Source: CAVQEG01 sp963711465
Lineage (GTDB): Bacteria; Bacteroidota; Ignavibacteria; OLB7
DNA length: 64,000 bases
Assembly: GCA_963711465.1 (NCBI GenBank)
Contig: CAVQEG010000001.1
Location: 1,922,001-1,986,000 of the forward strand
Direction: 5' to 3'
The position numbers and the translations under genes are program-made. This document shows, one piece after another, positions 32,236 to 40,524 of the stretch (the stretch's first letter is position 1; every line of letters begins with the position of its first letter). A model generated the notes under the pieces. That model was not told the origin of the DNA. It did no database searches and saw only the letters and a list, made by a program, of their open reading frames with translations.

Positions 32236-34728
32236 ATGAGTCTGCATCTCCACATGGTCGGCAACGCCCACCTCGATCCCGCCTGGATGTGGCAGTGGGG
32301 CGAGGGCGTCGAGGCATTCCTGGCGACCGTACGCTCGGCCCTGGATCGAATTCGTGAAACCGATCAGTTCGTGTTCACCTGCAGCTCCGCTGCGCACTAC
32401 AGATGGATCCAACGGCTGGAACCCGAGCTGTTCGAAGAGGTTCGCCGCCGTGTCCGCGAGGGTCGCTGGGCAGTCGTCGGCGGCTGGTGGGTGCAGGCCG
32501 ACTGCAACCTTCCTTCCGGCGAGGGATTCATCCGCCAGGCGCTGCTGGCGCAGCGCTACTTCCACCGCCACTTCGGGATGACCGCCAGAACCGGTTACTC
32601 GCCCGACGCCTTCGGCCACAACCTCGGCCTGCCGCAGCTGCTGCGCGAATCCGGTATGGACCGCTACGTCTTCTGCCGACCCGATCCCACCGAACTCGCG
32701 CTCCGCTCCCCCCTCTTCCGCTGGATCGGCGCGGCCGGTGCGGAGGTCCTCGCCTACCGCGTGCCGCTGCACTACAACATGTACGAGACGAGCGTGCCGA
32801 AGAAGGTGCGCGACATCGAAGAAGCATTCGATCGCCCGTCGGATCTCGCCGATCGGCCTCTGCACGACTACGGCGAGCAGTGGGCGCTCTTCTATGGTGT
32901 GGGAAATCACGGCGGAGGTCCGACGCGCGAACACATCGCGCAGATCCTCGAACTCGACGCGCGCCAGGACGCACCGGCACTCCTCTTCAGCGACCCGGAT
33001 CGTTTCTTCGACAGCGTCTCGGAGGAACGCCTCCAACGTCTGCCCGAGCACCGCGACGATCTGCAGATCGACGCACCGGGATGTTACTCCGCCCACTCAC
33101 AGGTGAAGGCACTCAACCGGCGGTGTGAATTCGCCCTCCTCTCCGCCGAGCGATTCTCGGCGATGGCCGCACTGCTTCTCGACACGCCGTACGACGTCGA
33201 ATCGCTCAGCCGGGCGTGGGAGGACGTCTGCTTCAACCACTTCCACGACATCCTGTGCGGCGTGGCGATTCGCGAGGCGCTTGCCGACGCGATCGACATG
33301 TACGGTCGTGCACGCGCCATCGCCATCGAGGCGCAGCGCTTCGCGCGAATTCGAATTGCACGCGCCGTCGACACGCGAGGCCCCGGTCAGACGGTGGTCG
33401 TATTCAACCCCCACGCGTTCGAGCTGCACGCCCCGGTGCGCTTCGAGCTCTGGCACGACATCGACAAATCGCTCTGGACGGAGCCGGTCGACATCACGGT
33501 GACCGACGACGATGGCCGCGAGCTCGCGACGCAGGGCGGCTGGACGTCGGGTAAGATCGGACGCGACCGTGTGGCCGCAACGTTCCCGGCGCATCTGCCC
33601 GCGCTCGGCTGGCGGTGTTACCGCGTCCACTATGGCCGACCCTGTACGATCGCGACGCCGCCGGCGCCGGGTCCCGGCGTACTGCAGAACGAATTCCTCC
33701 GGGTCGAGGTGTCCGATCGAACCGGAGCGCTGCGGAGCATCGTGCGGCGCGACACCGGAGAAGAGCTGCTCTCGGGCGAGGCGGGCGCGGCGATCGCCAT
33801 GGACGATGCCACCGACACGTGGGGACATGGCGTGGAGCGTTTCGATGGTGTGATCGGACGATTCTCCGCGGCGGAGGTCCGCACGGTCGAACACGGGCCG
33901 GTCCGCTCGACCATACGCTCGGTGAGCCGCTGGCGCGAATCCTGGGTTCAGCAGGAGATTCGACTCTACCAAAACCGACGCGACATCGAGGTGGACGTGA
34001 CGGTCTTCTGGGCGGAGCACCACGTGATGCTGAAGCTCGACTTTCCGACGACGCTCACCTCGGCGACGGCGCGCTACCAGAGCGCGTACTGCGTGACGCC
34101 CAAGCCATGCGACGGTCGCGAGCGACCGGGCGGTTCGTGGGCGGTGATCGCGGGGACGGGCGGTTCGTTTGGAATCGCGAACGACTCGAAGCACTCCTAC
34201 AGCGCGTCACTCGACGCGAGCGGGCGGGCCGCGCTGCAGTTGACGGTGCTGCGATCGCCGAGCTTCGCGACGCACGACCCGCATCCGTTCGATCCGGACG
34301 AGGACCTCGACTATCTCGATCAGGGGATGCAGCGCTTCGGCTACGTGATCGTTCCCTTCGATGCCGAAGACGAGCGAATGACGCGCACCGCGATGGTCGT
34401 TGACACCCCGATCGAGCCCGTTCTCGAATCCGCACACGCGGGCCGAGGTCTGGGGCGTTCGTATAGCGGCGCGGCGATCACTCCCGAGACCGTCCTGCTC
34501 ACGACCCTCAAGCGCTCGGAGGACGACGACGCGTGGATCGTCCGCCTGTTCGAATCCAGTGGTCACGAGTGTGAAGCCGAGATCGAACTCCCGCTGCTGC
34601 ACGCGTCGTGGCGCTCGACGTTCCGACCCCATGAAGTGCAGACCTGGAGGATCGCCGAGGGAGTGGCGCGACGCGTGCTGGCGACCGAGTTCGATGCGCC
34701 GGATCGAGTCGATCGCCCCAGCGGTTGA
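32236..34728 (+). CDS. Glycoside hydrolase family 38 alpha-mannosidase
   Basis: 830 residues. GNAHLDPAWMWQW carries the first zinc ligands (H and D), YSPDAFGH the nucleophile Asp, and GVGNHGGGPT the late zinc His of the GH38 catalytic barrel; the helical bundle (CFNHFHDILCG) and large beta C-terminal domains follow in the usual order. No signal peptide, so the enzyme is cytoplasmic and acts on imported mannosides (EC 3.2.1.24 type). Third gene of the cluster with GH105-like and KDG-kinase-like genes, 57 bases after the kinase. Confidence 0.9.
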   Translation: MSLHLHMVGNAHLDPAWMWQWGEGVEAFLATVRSALDRIRETDQFVFTCSSAAHYRWIQRLEPELFEEVRRRVREGRWAVVGGWWVQADCNLPSGEGFIRQALLAQRYFHRHFGMTARTGYSPDAFGHNLGLPQLLRESGMDRYVFCRPDPTELALRSPLFRWIGAAGAEVLAYRVPLHYNMYETSVPKKVRDIEEAFDRPSDLADRPLHDYGEQWALFYGVGNHGGGPTREHIAQILELDARQDAPALLFSDPDRFFDSVSEERLQRLPEHRDDLQIDAPGCYSAHSQVKALNRRCEFALLSAERFSAMAALLLDTPYDVESLSRAWEDVCFNHFHDILCGVAIREALADAIDMYGRARAIAIEAQRFARIRIARAVDTRGPGQTVVVFNPHAFELHAPVRFELWHDIDKSLWTEPVDITVTDDDGRELATQGGWTSGKIGRDRVAATFPAHLPALGWRCYRVHYGRPCTIATPPAPGPGVLQNEFLRVEVSDRTGALRSIVRRDTGEELLSGEAGAAIAMDDATDTWGHGVERFDGVIGRFSAAEVRTVEHGPVRSTIRSVSRWRESWVQQEIRLYQNRRDIEVDVTVFWAEHHVMLKLDFPTTLTSATARYQSAYCVTPKPCDGRERPGGSWAVIAGTGGSFGIANDSKHSYSASLDASGRAALQLTVLRSPSFATHDPHPFDPDEDLDYLDQGMQRFGYVIVPFDAEDERMTRTAMVVDTPIEPVLESAHAGRGLGRSYSGAAITPETVLLTTLKRSEDDDAWIVRLFESSGHECEAEIELPLLHASWRSTFRPHEVQTWRIAEGVARRVLATEFDAPDRVDRPSG

Positions 34729-34734
34729 TGTGGC

Positions 34735-36000
34735 TCAGCCGGATTCCACGATGGTCCGGTGAACGTCCGGGAGCGACAGTGCCACGAGGCCGGTCACACC
34801 CGCAAGCACGCCACCTCCGACGATCGTCCAGAGCGGTCCGACCGACGCCGCGACAAGACCGGCAACGCCGGCACTGATCGCTGTGACGCCGTAGACGGCG
34901 ATGTCGATGTAGCCGAAGGCGCGTCCCAGCAGTTCCTGCGGAACGAGCCGCTGCACGATGGTAACGCGGGGAACGATGATGAGGGGAATTGCAAGCGCGT
35001 GGATGAAGGTCGCGACCTCGAGAAGCAGCAGCGACGTCGCCGGGATGTACAGCAGGAATGTGAATCCGTCGAGGATGAGGCCGATCGCCCAGAGCGTGCC
35101 GAGCCGACGCACGGGACGGATTCTCCGCAGCACCATGGCGGTGACGGTCATCGCAACGGCGTACATCAGTTCCACCATCGCAAAGTCTCCGAGTGTTCCA
35201 CCGAATGCATCGCGTACGAGCAGCACCGTGCAGACGAGGGCCGGGCCCATCAGGAACAGATTGTCGACGAGCGTGACGAGGAAGAGCGCGCGGACGTTCG
35301 GCTGACGCATCACCGTTCGCAGTCCGAGGCGTGCCTCGCGCTGCAGCTCTGAGAGTCGGATACGACGGCCCGCATCGGAGCTGCGCAGACTGGTGGTGAT
35401 CAGCGCGACGGCCGTAAACGACACGACGTAGGTAACGGCGTTGAGCGACAGCAGGCGAACCGGACCGGAGGCACCGACGCCGAAGGCGGCGAAGACGGGT
35501 CCGGCGATGGCAGCGAACTGACGGGAGGACTGCATCACGGCATTGACGCCGAAGAGTTCGCGCGGGTCGTCGACCAGCAGTGGAAGCGACGAGTTGTAGG
35601 CGGGGTTGAAGAACGTGGTGAGGGTGGTGGCGACCACGACGACGGCACCGGCGTAGTAGATGTCGAGCACACCGGCGAGGGCTGCGATCGACAGTGACGC
35701 CAGGGCGACGGCACGCACGGCATCGGCGACCATCATCACGCGCCGGCGATCGCGCCGATCGACGTACACGCCGGCGGCGAGTCCGAAGAGAGCGATCGGG
35801 ATGTAGGCGACCATCTGGAAGGTGCCCACCCCCTGTTCGGAGCCGGTCAGTTCCAGCGCGAGGAAGATGAATCCGATGGCGGCGAGCGAGTCGCCGAATC
35901 CGGACGCGATCTGGCCGATCCAGATGAGCACCAGATCACGGCGTCCGCCCAGAGGCAGTCGTGACCGCGGGACGATCGCACGGGCAGACGAATCGCTCAC
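34735..36000 (-). CDS. MFS transporter of the EntS/MFS_3 type
   Basis: 421 residues with 12 predicted helices and the typical loop between helices 2 and 3, GVYVDRRDRRRVMMVAD. The N-terminal LVLIWIGQIASGFGDSL is the common start of MFS_3 exporters. It begins at GTG directly next to the stop of the PASTA gene (36001), so they are co-transcribed. Substrate unknown; relatives export siderophores, macrolides or other small molecules. Confidence 0.82.
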   Translation of the reverse strand: MSDSSARAIVPRSRLPLGGRRDLVLIWIGQIASGFGDSLAAIGFIFLALELTGSEQGVGTFQMVAYIPIALFGLAAGVYVDRRDRRRVMMVADAVRAVALASLSIAALAGVLDIYYAGAVVVVATTLTTFFNPAYNSSLPLLVDDPRELFGVNAVMQSSRQFAAIAGPVFAAFGVGASGPVRLLSLNAVTYVVSFTAVALITTSLRSSDAGRRIRLSELQREARLGLRTVMRQPNVRALFLVTLVDNLFLMGPALVCTVLLVRDAFGGTLGDFAMVELMYAVAMTVTAMVLRRIRPVRRLGTLWAIGLILDGFTFLLYIPATSLLLLEVATFIHALAIPLIIVPRVTIVQRLVPQELLGRAFGYIDIAVYGVTAISAGVAGLVAASVGPLWTIVGGGVLAGVTGLVALSLPDVHRTIVESG

Positions 36001-36966
36001 TCAATCATCGAGGCCTGAATTGTCGGGCGGTGGCTGGTCTCCCGAATTCCGATCGGGTGACTGTTCGCCCGAGCCGGTCGGCTTGGCGATGGTCATGTCG
36101 ACGGCTGCGCCCTCGGCGACGCGGGTATAGGGCGCGATCGCCTGATCGATCACGGTATTGGGAACGTACTGTCCGTCTTCCTTCGCATGGATTATCCCCG
36201 GCACCAGCCCTGCGTTCTCGAGTCGCACGCGTGCGGTTTCCACATCGAGCGAGATGAGGTTCGGCATCAATGTGAAGCGCGTGCTGGGACCGCGGGAGAT
36301 GATCACATCGACCTTGGAACCGGGGCGGGCACCGACATTGGCGGGAATGCTCTGCGAGAAGATCAGATCCCGCATGATGGTGTCGTTGTAGGCATAGGCG
36401 ACCTCGCCGATGTCGAAGCCCTTGCGCATGAGATTGATGCGTGCCTCACGCAGCGGCATGCCGACGAGATCGGTCATCGGCGTCATCTCGGTACCGCGGC
36501 TGATGGTGAGGTAGATGCGGCGCCCCTTCTTGGTTTCCGCGCCACCGTAGGGAAGCTGACGGATGACGGTACCGGCCGGGAAGCGCTCGTCGAATCGGGG
36601 CTCACCCTTCTTGACCTGGAATCCGAGCCGGTCGAGCTGATGCTCCGCCTGGGCATAGGTGAGGCCGACGACATCGGGCACGCGCTCCACCTCGCCGAGC
36701 TTCACGTACCACGGCATGATCACCTTGTCGAGCGCCACGAGGAGCAGGAAGATGACGGCGATGGTCAGCAGCAGGTAGCGGATGAGGTGGCTCCACGGAA
36801 CCCGGTCCTCATCATCCTCCTGCCGAGGGGGCTCGGGCTGAGGCGGCGGAACGAGGCGCGGACGTGCTTCGGCGCGGTCGGGATCGTCGTTCATCGAGGC
36901 GGTGTCGTGCTCGGCCGCCTCGTCAGGGCGGATCATCATTAATAATTCCTTGAACCGTCGTTGCAT
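36001..36966 (-). CDS. PASTA-domain membrane protein without a kinase domain
   Basis: 321 residues: a proline- and acid-rich cytoplasmic N-terminus (1-60), one membrane helix (about 62-85, LIRYLLLTIAVIFLLLVALD), then three PASTA domains (VPDVVGLTYAQAEHQL, TDLVGMPLREARINL, MPNLISLDVETARVRL) and an acidic tail. In the Bacteroidota such stand-alone PASTA proteins occur besides the PBP or kinase types and probably bind peptidoglycan or its precursors. ATG at 36966; 36939 is an alternative. An inverted repeat (36986-36998) lies 20 bases upstream. Confidence 0.82.
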   Translation of the reverse strand: MQRRFKELLMMIRPDEAAEHDTASMNDDPDRAEARPRLVPPPQPEPPRQEDDEDRVPWSHLIRYLLLTIAVIFLLLVALDKVIMPWYVKLGEVERVPDVVGLTYAQAEHQLDRLGFQVKKGEPRFDERFPAGTVIRQLPYGGAETKKGRRIYLTISRGTEMTPMTDLVGMPLREARINLMRKGFDIGEVAYAYNDTIMRDLIFSQSIPANVGARPGSKVDVIISRGPSTRFTLMPNLISLDVETARVRLENAGLVPGIIHAKEDGQYVPNTVIDQAIAPYTRVAEGAAVDMTIAKPTGSGEQSPDRNSGDQPPPDNSGLDD

Positions 36967-36985
36967 GGGCAGGGGCCGATATTTC

Positions 36986-36998
36986 GTTGCGTCGCAAC
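36986..36998. promoter_or_regulatory. Inverted repeat GTTGCG-T-CGCAAC near the PASTA gene start
   Basis: A perfect 6+1+6 inverted repeat in the divergent intergenic region, 20 bases before the PASTA gene. Size and symmetry suit a dimeric repressor site. Confidence 0.4.
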
Positions 36999-37053
36999 CG
37001 AACGGCAGGCGGTCCGAAAACGATCGAACCAGAGCTTCGCAAATTACATAAAT

Positions 37054-37074
37054 GGCCCCGATGCCATCGGCGCC
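37054..37074. promoter_or_regulatory. 21-base palindrome in the same divergent region
   Basis: CCGATG-C-CATCGG is perfect and extends with GGCC/GCGCC arms to 21 bases with one mismatch. It is about 100 bases before the AlbA/winged-helix gene and could be its own operator. Confidence 0.4.
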
Positions 37075-37174
37075 AGACCACCGACGCGCTCCCGACGTAC
37101 TCTCGCCGACTTCGTATTTTTTCCCGACGCATCCTGCGTCCGAACCGAGAGCGTATCGATTTCCCCGACCTACC

Positions 37175-37879
37175 ATGACAAGCAGAACGCTCCGCGAAAT
37201 CGTCGAACTCGGCGAGTGCGACACCGTCGAGTTCAAGCGCAAATTCTCCGGGTTCGAGAAGATCGCCAAGGAGCTGATCGCGCTGGCGAACACACGGGGC
37301 GGCTACCTGATCATCGGCGTCGACGACGACGGACGCATCGTCGGCGTTCCCAGTGAGAAGTCAGAGATCGAGCTGATCGTCGGCGCCGGCGAGGTCTACT
37401 GCGATCCGCCCATCACCGCCGACATCGACATCGTCGACATCGACGGTGTCGACGTCGTGGTCGTCACCATCCCCGAGAGTCACACCAAACCGCACCGTCT
37501 CGTGACGGCTCACGCCAATGGTCATGGCGGCCCTCGCACGGCCTCTCCCGCGTCGGTACCGACGAACGGAATGGCACGCAACGGCGGCAGCGGCGTCTAC
37601 ATCCGTCAGGGCGAGCGAAGCGTGATGGCAAGCAAGGAGGTGGCGAAGGTGCTCGAAGGCGAGCATCCGGATGCCCCGCCGCTGCGTGTGGAGATCGGAC
37701 CGATCGAGCGGGCGCTGTTCGATTACCTCGAGAAGCATGGTCGGGCCACGTTGCACGACTACCGTCATCTGGTCAACGTCTCGCGACGCCGCGCCTCCAG
37801 AAGTCTCGTCCGGCTGGTGCGCGCGGGCCTGATCAGGATCTTCACCGATGAGGCGGAGGACTACTACACGCTGTCGTGA
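37175..37879 (+). CDS. AlbA_2 (Schlafen-like) domain plus winged-helix protein
   Basis: 234 residues. The N-terminal AlbA_2 domain shows ECDTVEFKRKFSGFEKIAKE, then ALANTRGGYLIIGVDDDGRIVG, the usual nucleic-acid/ATP-binding core of these Schlafen-like proteins. A glycine/serine linker (about 110-145) leads to a C-terminal winged helix (IERALFDYLEKHGRATLHDY, RRRASRSLVRLVRAGLI). Such proteins are often transcription regulators. Two inverted repeats in front of the gene make autoregulation plausible. Confidence 0.75.
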   Translation: MTSRTLREIVELGECDTVEFKRKFSGFEKIAKELIALANTRGGYLIIGVDDDGRIVGVPSEKSEIELIVGAGEVYCDPPITADIDIVDIDGVDVVVVTIPESHTKPHRLVTAHANGHGGPRTASPASVPTNGMARNGGSGVYIRQGERSVMASKEVAKVLEGEHPDAPPLRVEIGPIERALFDYLEKHGRATLHDYRHLVNVSRRRASRSLVRLVRAGLIRIFTDEAEDYYTLS

Positions 37880-37901
37880 TCGACGAACGGATCGAGACGT
37901 C

Positions 37902-38630
37902 CTACCAGAAGGCCATACGGACGCCAGCCAGGAGGATCGCCACGCCGAGGACCATGTCGAGCGTCGAATCCTTGGCCCGAAGACTCAGCCGCACGCCCCA
38001 CGCGGCACCCGCCACCGCACCCACAAGTCCGACAGCGCCAGGCAGCCAGATGTCCGCGTGCAGCATTCCGTTGAGTCCGTAGCTGGCCAGGCGCCCGATC
38101 GCGGTTACCGCGCCGAGCACGCCGTTGGTGGCGGAGATCTCCCGTGGGCCGACCGACGATGCGGCGAACGCCCAGGTCTGCACCGGCCCGTTGCCGGCGC
38201 CGAGCAGCGCGGCGATGGCGGCCGAGACCGCTCCGGCGATGGGATAGGTCCACTCGCCCGGCGACCGCATTCTGGGGAGCTCGACGTAGAGCCGGACGAC
38301 GTAGTAGATGCCGAAGAGAATCAGGAGGTATCCGATGGTGGCCCGCAGCGCTGCGGCGTCGACGACACCCAGCAGATGGGCGCCGAGCCATGCGCCCGGA
38401 AGGATGCCGATGGAGAAGAGTACGGCGGCACGGCGGGCGATCCAGCCGTGCAGCAGCACGATGCGCACCGTGTTCCATCCCAGCGGAATGATTGCCGTCA
38501 GCAGTACCGCATCCTTGCTGCCGACCATGACGATGAGGATGGGCAGAAGCAGCAGCGCTCCTCCGAATCCGGCAACGGTATCGAGGAGCCCGGCAATGAG
38601 CGAGGCGATGAGAATTTCGAGGAAGGGCAT
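37902..38630 (-). CDS. TauE/SafE-family permease
   Basis: 242 residues with about eight membrane helices. LIASLIAGLLDTVAGFGGAL is the family's first repeat and AALLGAGNGPVQTWAF the second, each with the Gly-rich turn. The family moves sulfite, sulfonates or other organosulfur anions; the substrate here is unknown. ATG at 38630 preferred (next codons PFLEIL). Convergent with the AlbA gene. Confidence 0.8.
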   Translation of the reverse strand: MPFLEILIASLIAGLLDTVAGFGGALLLLPILIVMVGSKDAVLLTAIIPLGWNTVRIVLLHGWIARRAAVLFSIGILPGAWLGAHLLGVVDAAALRATIGYLLILFGIYYVVRLYVELPRMRSPGEWTYPIAGAVSAAIAALLGAGNGPVQTWAFAASSVGPREISATNGVLGAVTAIGRLASYGLNGMLHADIWLPGAVGLVGAVAGAAWGVRLSLRAKDSTLDMVLGVAILLAGVRMAFW

Positions 38631-38700
38631 CCGGTGAGCGGCAAAACGGCGAACATACGCAAGCACGGTCGATCAGCCGATCGACGGTAGCGAGCGCATC

Positions 38701-39573
38701 TCAGACGTCGTCGGAACCGATCGGCAGGTCGTATCCCTTTTCGCGGAAGCGTGCAACGGCGGCGTCTGTGGCCTGGCGGCCGATGGGGTGGCGATAGACC
38801 GCCATCGAGGCGAAGCGCTGCACCATCTCGCCAGCCAGCGCCCGCTCACCCATCTTCTCGTAGGTGAGCGCCATCTCGGCGAAGATCGTGTTGTTGTCCG
38901 GACACTGCCGCAACACCTCCTGGAAATGCTCGAGCGACTGCTGGTAGCTCGCCTCGGGCAGGTCGATGTGCAGCATGCGGGCGATCGCGCGCAGTCCGGG
39001 ATGCACTGCGGCGATTTCCCGGTAGAGATTGCCCAGCACGAAGTGGCCGATCCACGTGTTGTCGATCGAAACCGCCCGGCGCGCGTGGCGCTCGACGATG
39101 CCGGCGTAGCGAACGATTTCCTTGATCGAGCCGCTGATCTGCGCCTGGCGACCGATCGCACCGGCGAGCATGGCGTGCCCGATCGATGAATTCGGATTCA
39201 GCGACAGCGCCCGCTCCGCCCACAGCCGCATCTGACGGATGTGCTGCGCGTGCTTCGGATGGCCGATCGGATGGGATTCGAAGAATGTCTGGTAGTAGTG
39301 GGCACGTGCCAGGTGGGCGCATACCTCGGCCGACGGATAGCGGTTGTAGATCGCCTCCCACATGGCGATCGCACCCGTGCCGTCGCCACGCATCAGCGCA
39401 CGGTAGCCCTCACGCAGATACTCGGGCACCTGCTCGACGAATGGACCGTCGTCCAGGCCGGCCGGCGCAGCGGCGCCGTTGCTCGCCTCGCCGCCGTCCA
39501 CTACGGAGACGCGTGCGACGTAGTGTGCCTCGTGTCCCCGGCGCCGAAGTGATCTGTGCTGGTTGAACTGCAT
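38701..39573 (-). CDS. TPR protein of the RMD (regulator of microtubule dynamics)-like family
   Basis: 290 residues, mostly TPR helices. LPEASYQQSLEHFQEVLR, IGHFVLGNLYREIA and RHARRAVSIDNTWIGHFVLG match the bacterial relatives of the eukaryotic RMD/FAM82 proteins, with a conserved PEASY turn. Its first 55 residues are polar and probably disordered; no clear signal peptide. Function in bacteria is unknown. It is divergent from the DUF3109 gene. Confidence 0.72.
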   Translation of the reverse strand: MQFNQHRSLRRRGHEAHYVARVSVVDGGEASNGAAAPAGLDDGPFVEQVPEYLREGYRALMRGDGTGAIAMWEAIYNRYPSAEVCAHLARAHYYQTFFESHPIGHPKHAQHIRQMRLWAERALSLNPNSSIGHAMLAGAIGRQAQISGSIKEIVRYAGIVERHARRAVSIDNTWIGHFVLGNLYREIAAVHPGLRAIARMLHIDLPEASYQQSLEHFQEVLRQCPDNNTIFAEMALTYEKMGERALAGEMVQRFASMAVYRHPIGRQATDAAVARFREKGYDLPIGSDDV

Positions 39574-39768
39574 ACAGTAGTTGGGATGACCGGACCGATC
39601 TGCTGACGTTCTGGTCTGTGTGTCGCGACTGATGGGTACTGTTCCGACGGAGGAGTGTGGGACCGCTATCTTTCGATCTCCGGATCGGCGGCACCGCGAC
39701 GACAGGTGGCCACGGTCCGAGCGATCCGAACGGCATCGGGCAGCGCCCGCCGCCCCCCTGCCGCCGGT

Positions 39769-39782
39769 TATAATTGTACAAT
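39769..39782 (+). promoter_or_regulatory. -7-like TATAATTG overlapping palindrome ATTGTACAAT
   Basis: TATAATTG (39769-39776) differs from TAnnTTTG by one base and overlaps the perfect ten-base palindrome ATTGTACAAT (39773-39782), about 55 bases before the DUF3109 ATG. A repressor bound there would block the promoter. Confidence 0.35.
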
Positions 39783-39833
39783 GATCGCGTCCCGCAAGCT
39801 GTAATAGAGCGTACGCCTCAACCGCCCGAAATC

Positions 39834-40391
39834 ATGTTCAAAGTCCTCGATGTCCTCGTCGATGCGCGCATCGCAAGCACGACGTTCGCCTGCGATCTGG
39901 CCGCCTGCCGGGGCGCGTGCTGCACCATGCCAGGCGGACGCGGAGCGCCGCTTGCCGACGCCGAGGAAGCCGCCATCGAAGCGGCCACGCCCGCTGCCCT
40001 GGAGTACCTCAGCGAGCGCAACCGCAGCGTGATCCGATCGCTCGGCTCCGTGGAAGGTCGCCGGGGAAACCTCGCGACGCGGTGTATCGACAACCGTGAC
40101 TGTGTGTTCGTCTACTACGATGGAGAGGTGGCGAAGTGCTCGCTCGAGCGCGCCTACTTCGATGGACACTCGACGTTCCGCAAGCCGCTGAGCTGTCACC
40201 TCTTCCCCATCCGCATCGAGGAACTCTTCGGCGGTGAGGTGCTCCGCTACGAGCGGATTCCGGAGTGCCGCGATGCGCTCGCCCGCGGCCGCCGCGACGG
40301 CGTTCCCCTCTACGTGTTCCTCAAGGATCCGCTCGTGCGTGCCTTCGGTGAGGCGTTCTACGAAGAGCTCGTGCGACAGATCGAGAGCTGA
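39834..40391 (+). CDS. DUF3109-family cysteine-rich protein
   Basis: 185 residues, start set by MFKVLDVLVDARI. Eight cysteines in fixed spacing, CDLAACRGACC at residue 20, CIDNRDC, KCSLE, SCHLFP and ECRDAL, as in the Bacteroidota DUF3109/YkgJ-like families that are thought to bind zinc or iron. Its promoter region carries a palindrome. It is followed by a hairpin-rich 130-base gap before rpoN. Confidence 0.82.
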   Translation: MFKVLDVLVDARIASTTFACDLAACRGACCTMPGGRGAPLADAEEAAIEAATPAALEYLSERNRSVIRSLGSVEGRRGNLATRCIDNRDCVFVYYDGEVAKCSLERAYFDGHSTFRKPLSCHLFPIRIEELFGGEVLRYERIPECRDALARGRRDGVPLYVFLKDPLVRAFGEAFYEELVRQIES

Positions 40392-40424
40392 GCGGCCCGC
40401 CGCCGGCGCGGTGCGGCCGCTGCG

Positions 40425-40432
40425 TATATTGA
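40425..40432 (+). promoter_or_regulatory. Possible -7 element TATATTGA of rpoN
   Basis: Partial match to TAnnTTTG, 93 bases before the rpoN ATG and just after a GC-rich hairpin (AGCGGCC/GGCCGCT, 40391-40421) that overlaps the DUF3109 stop. The leader also contains CCATCATC/GATGATGG (40438-40445 with 40472-40479). Confidence 0.3.
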
Positions 40433-40524
40433 AGCGCCCATCATCGCCGGGTCGCGCCTGTTGGCATGATTGATGATGGCATGAGCAAACCCAGAATTCG
40501 ATGAATACCCTCTGACGTCCAGAT

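Noticed and set aside
40460..40485. TTGGCAT-like sequence before rpoN as a sigma-54 promoter
   Set aside because: The -12 half (TTGC) is missing at the required distance.
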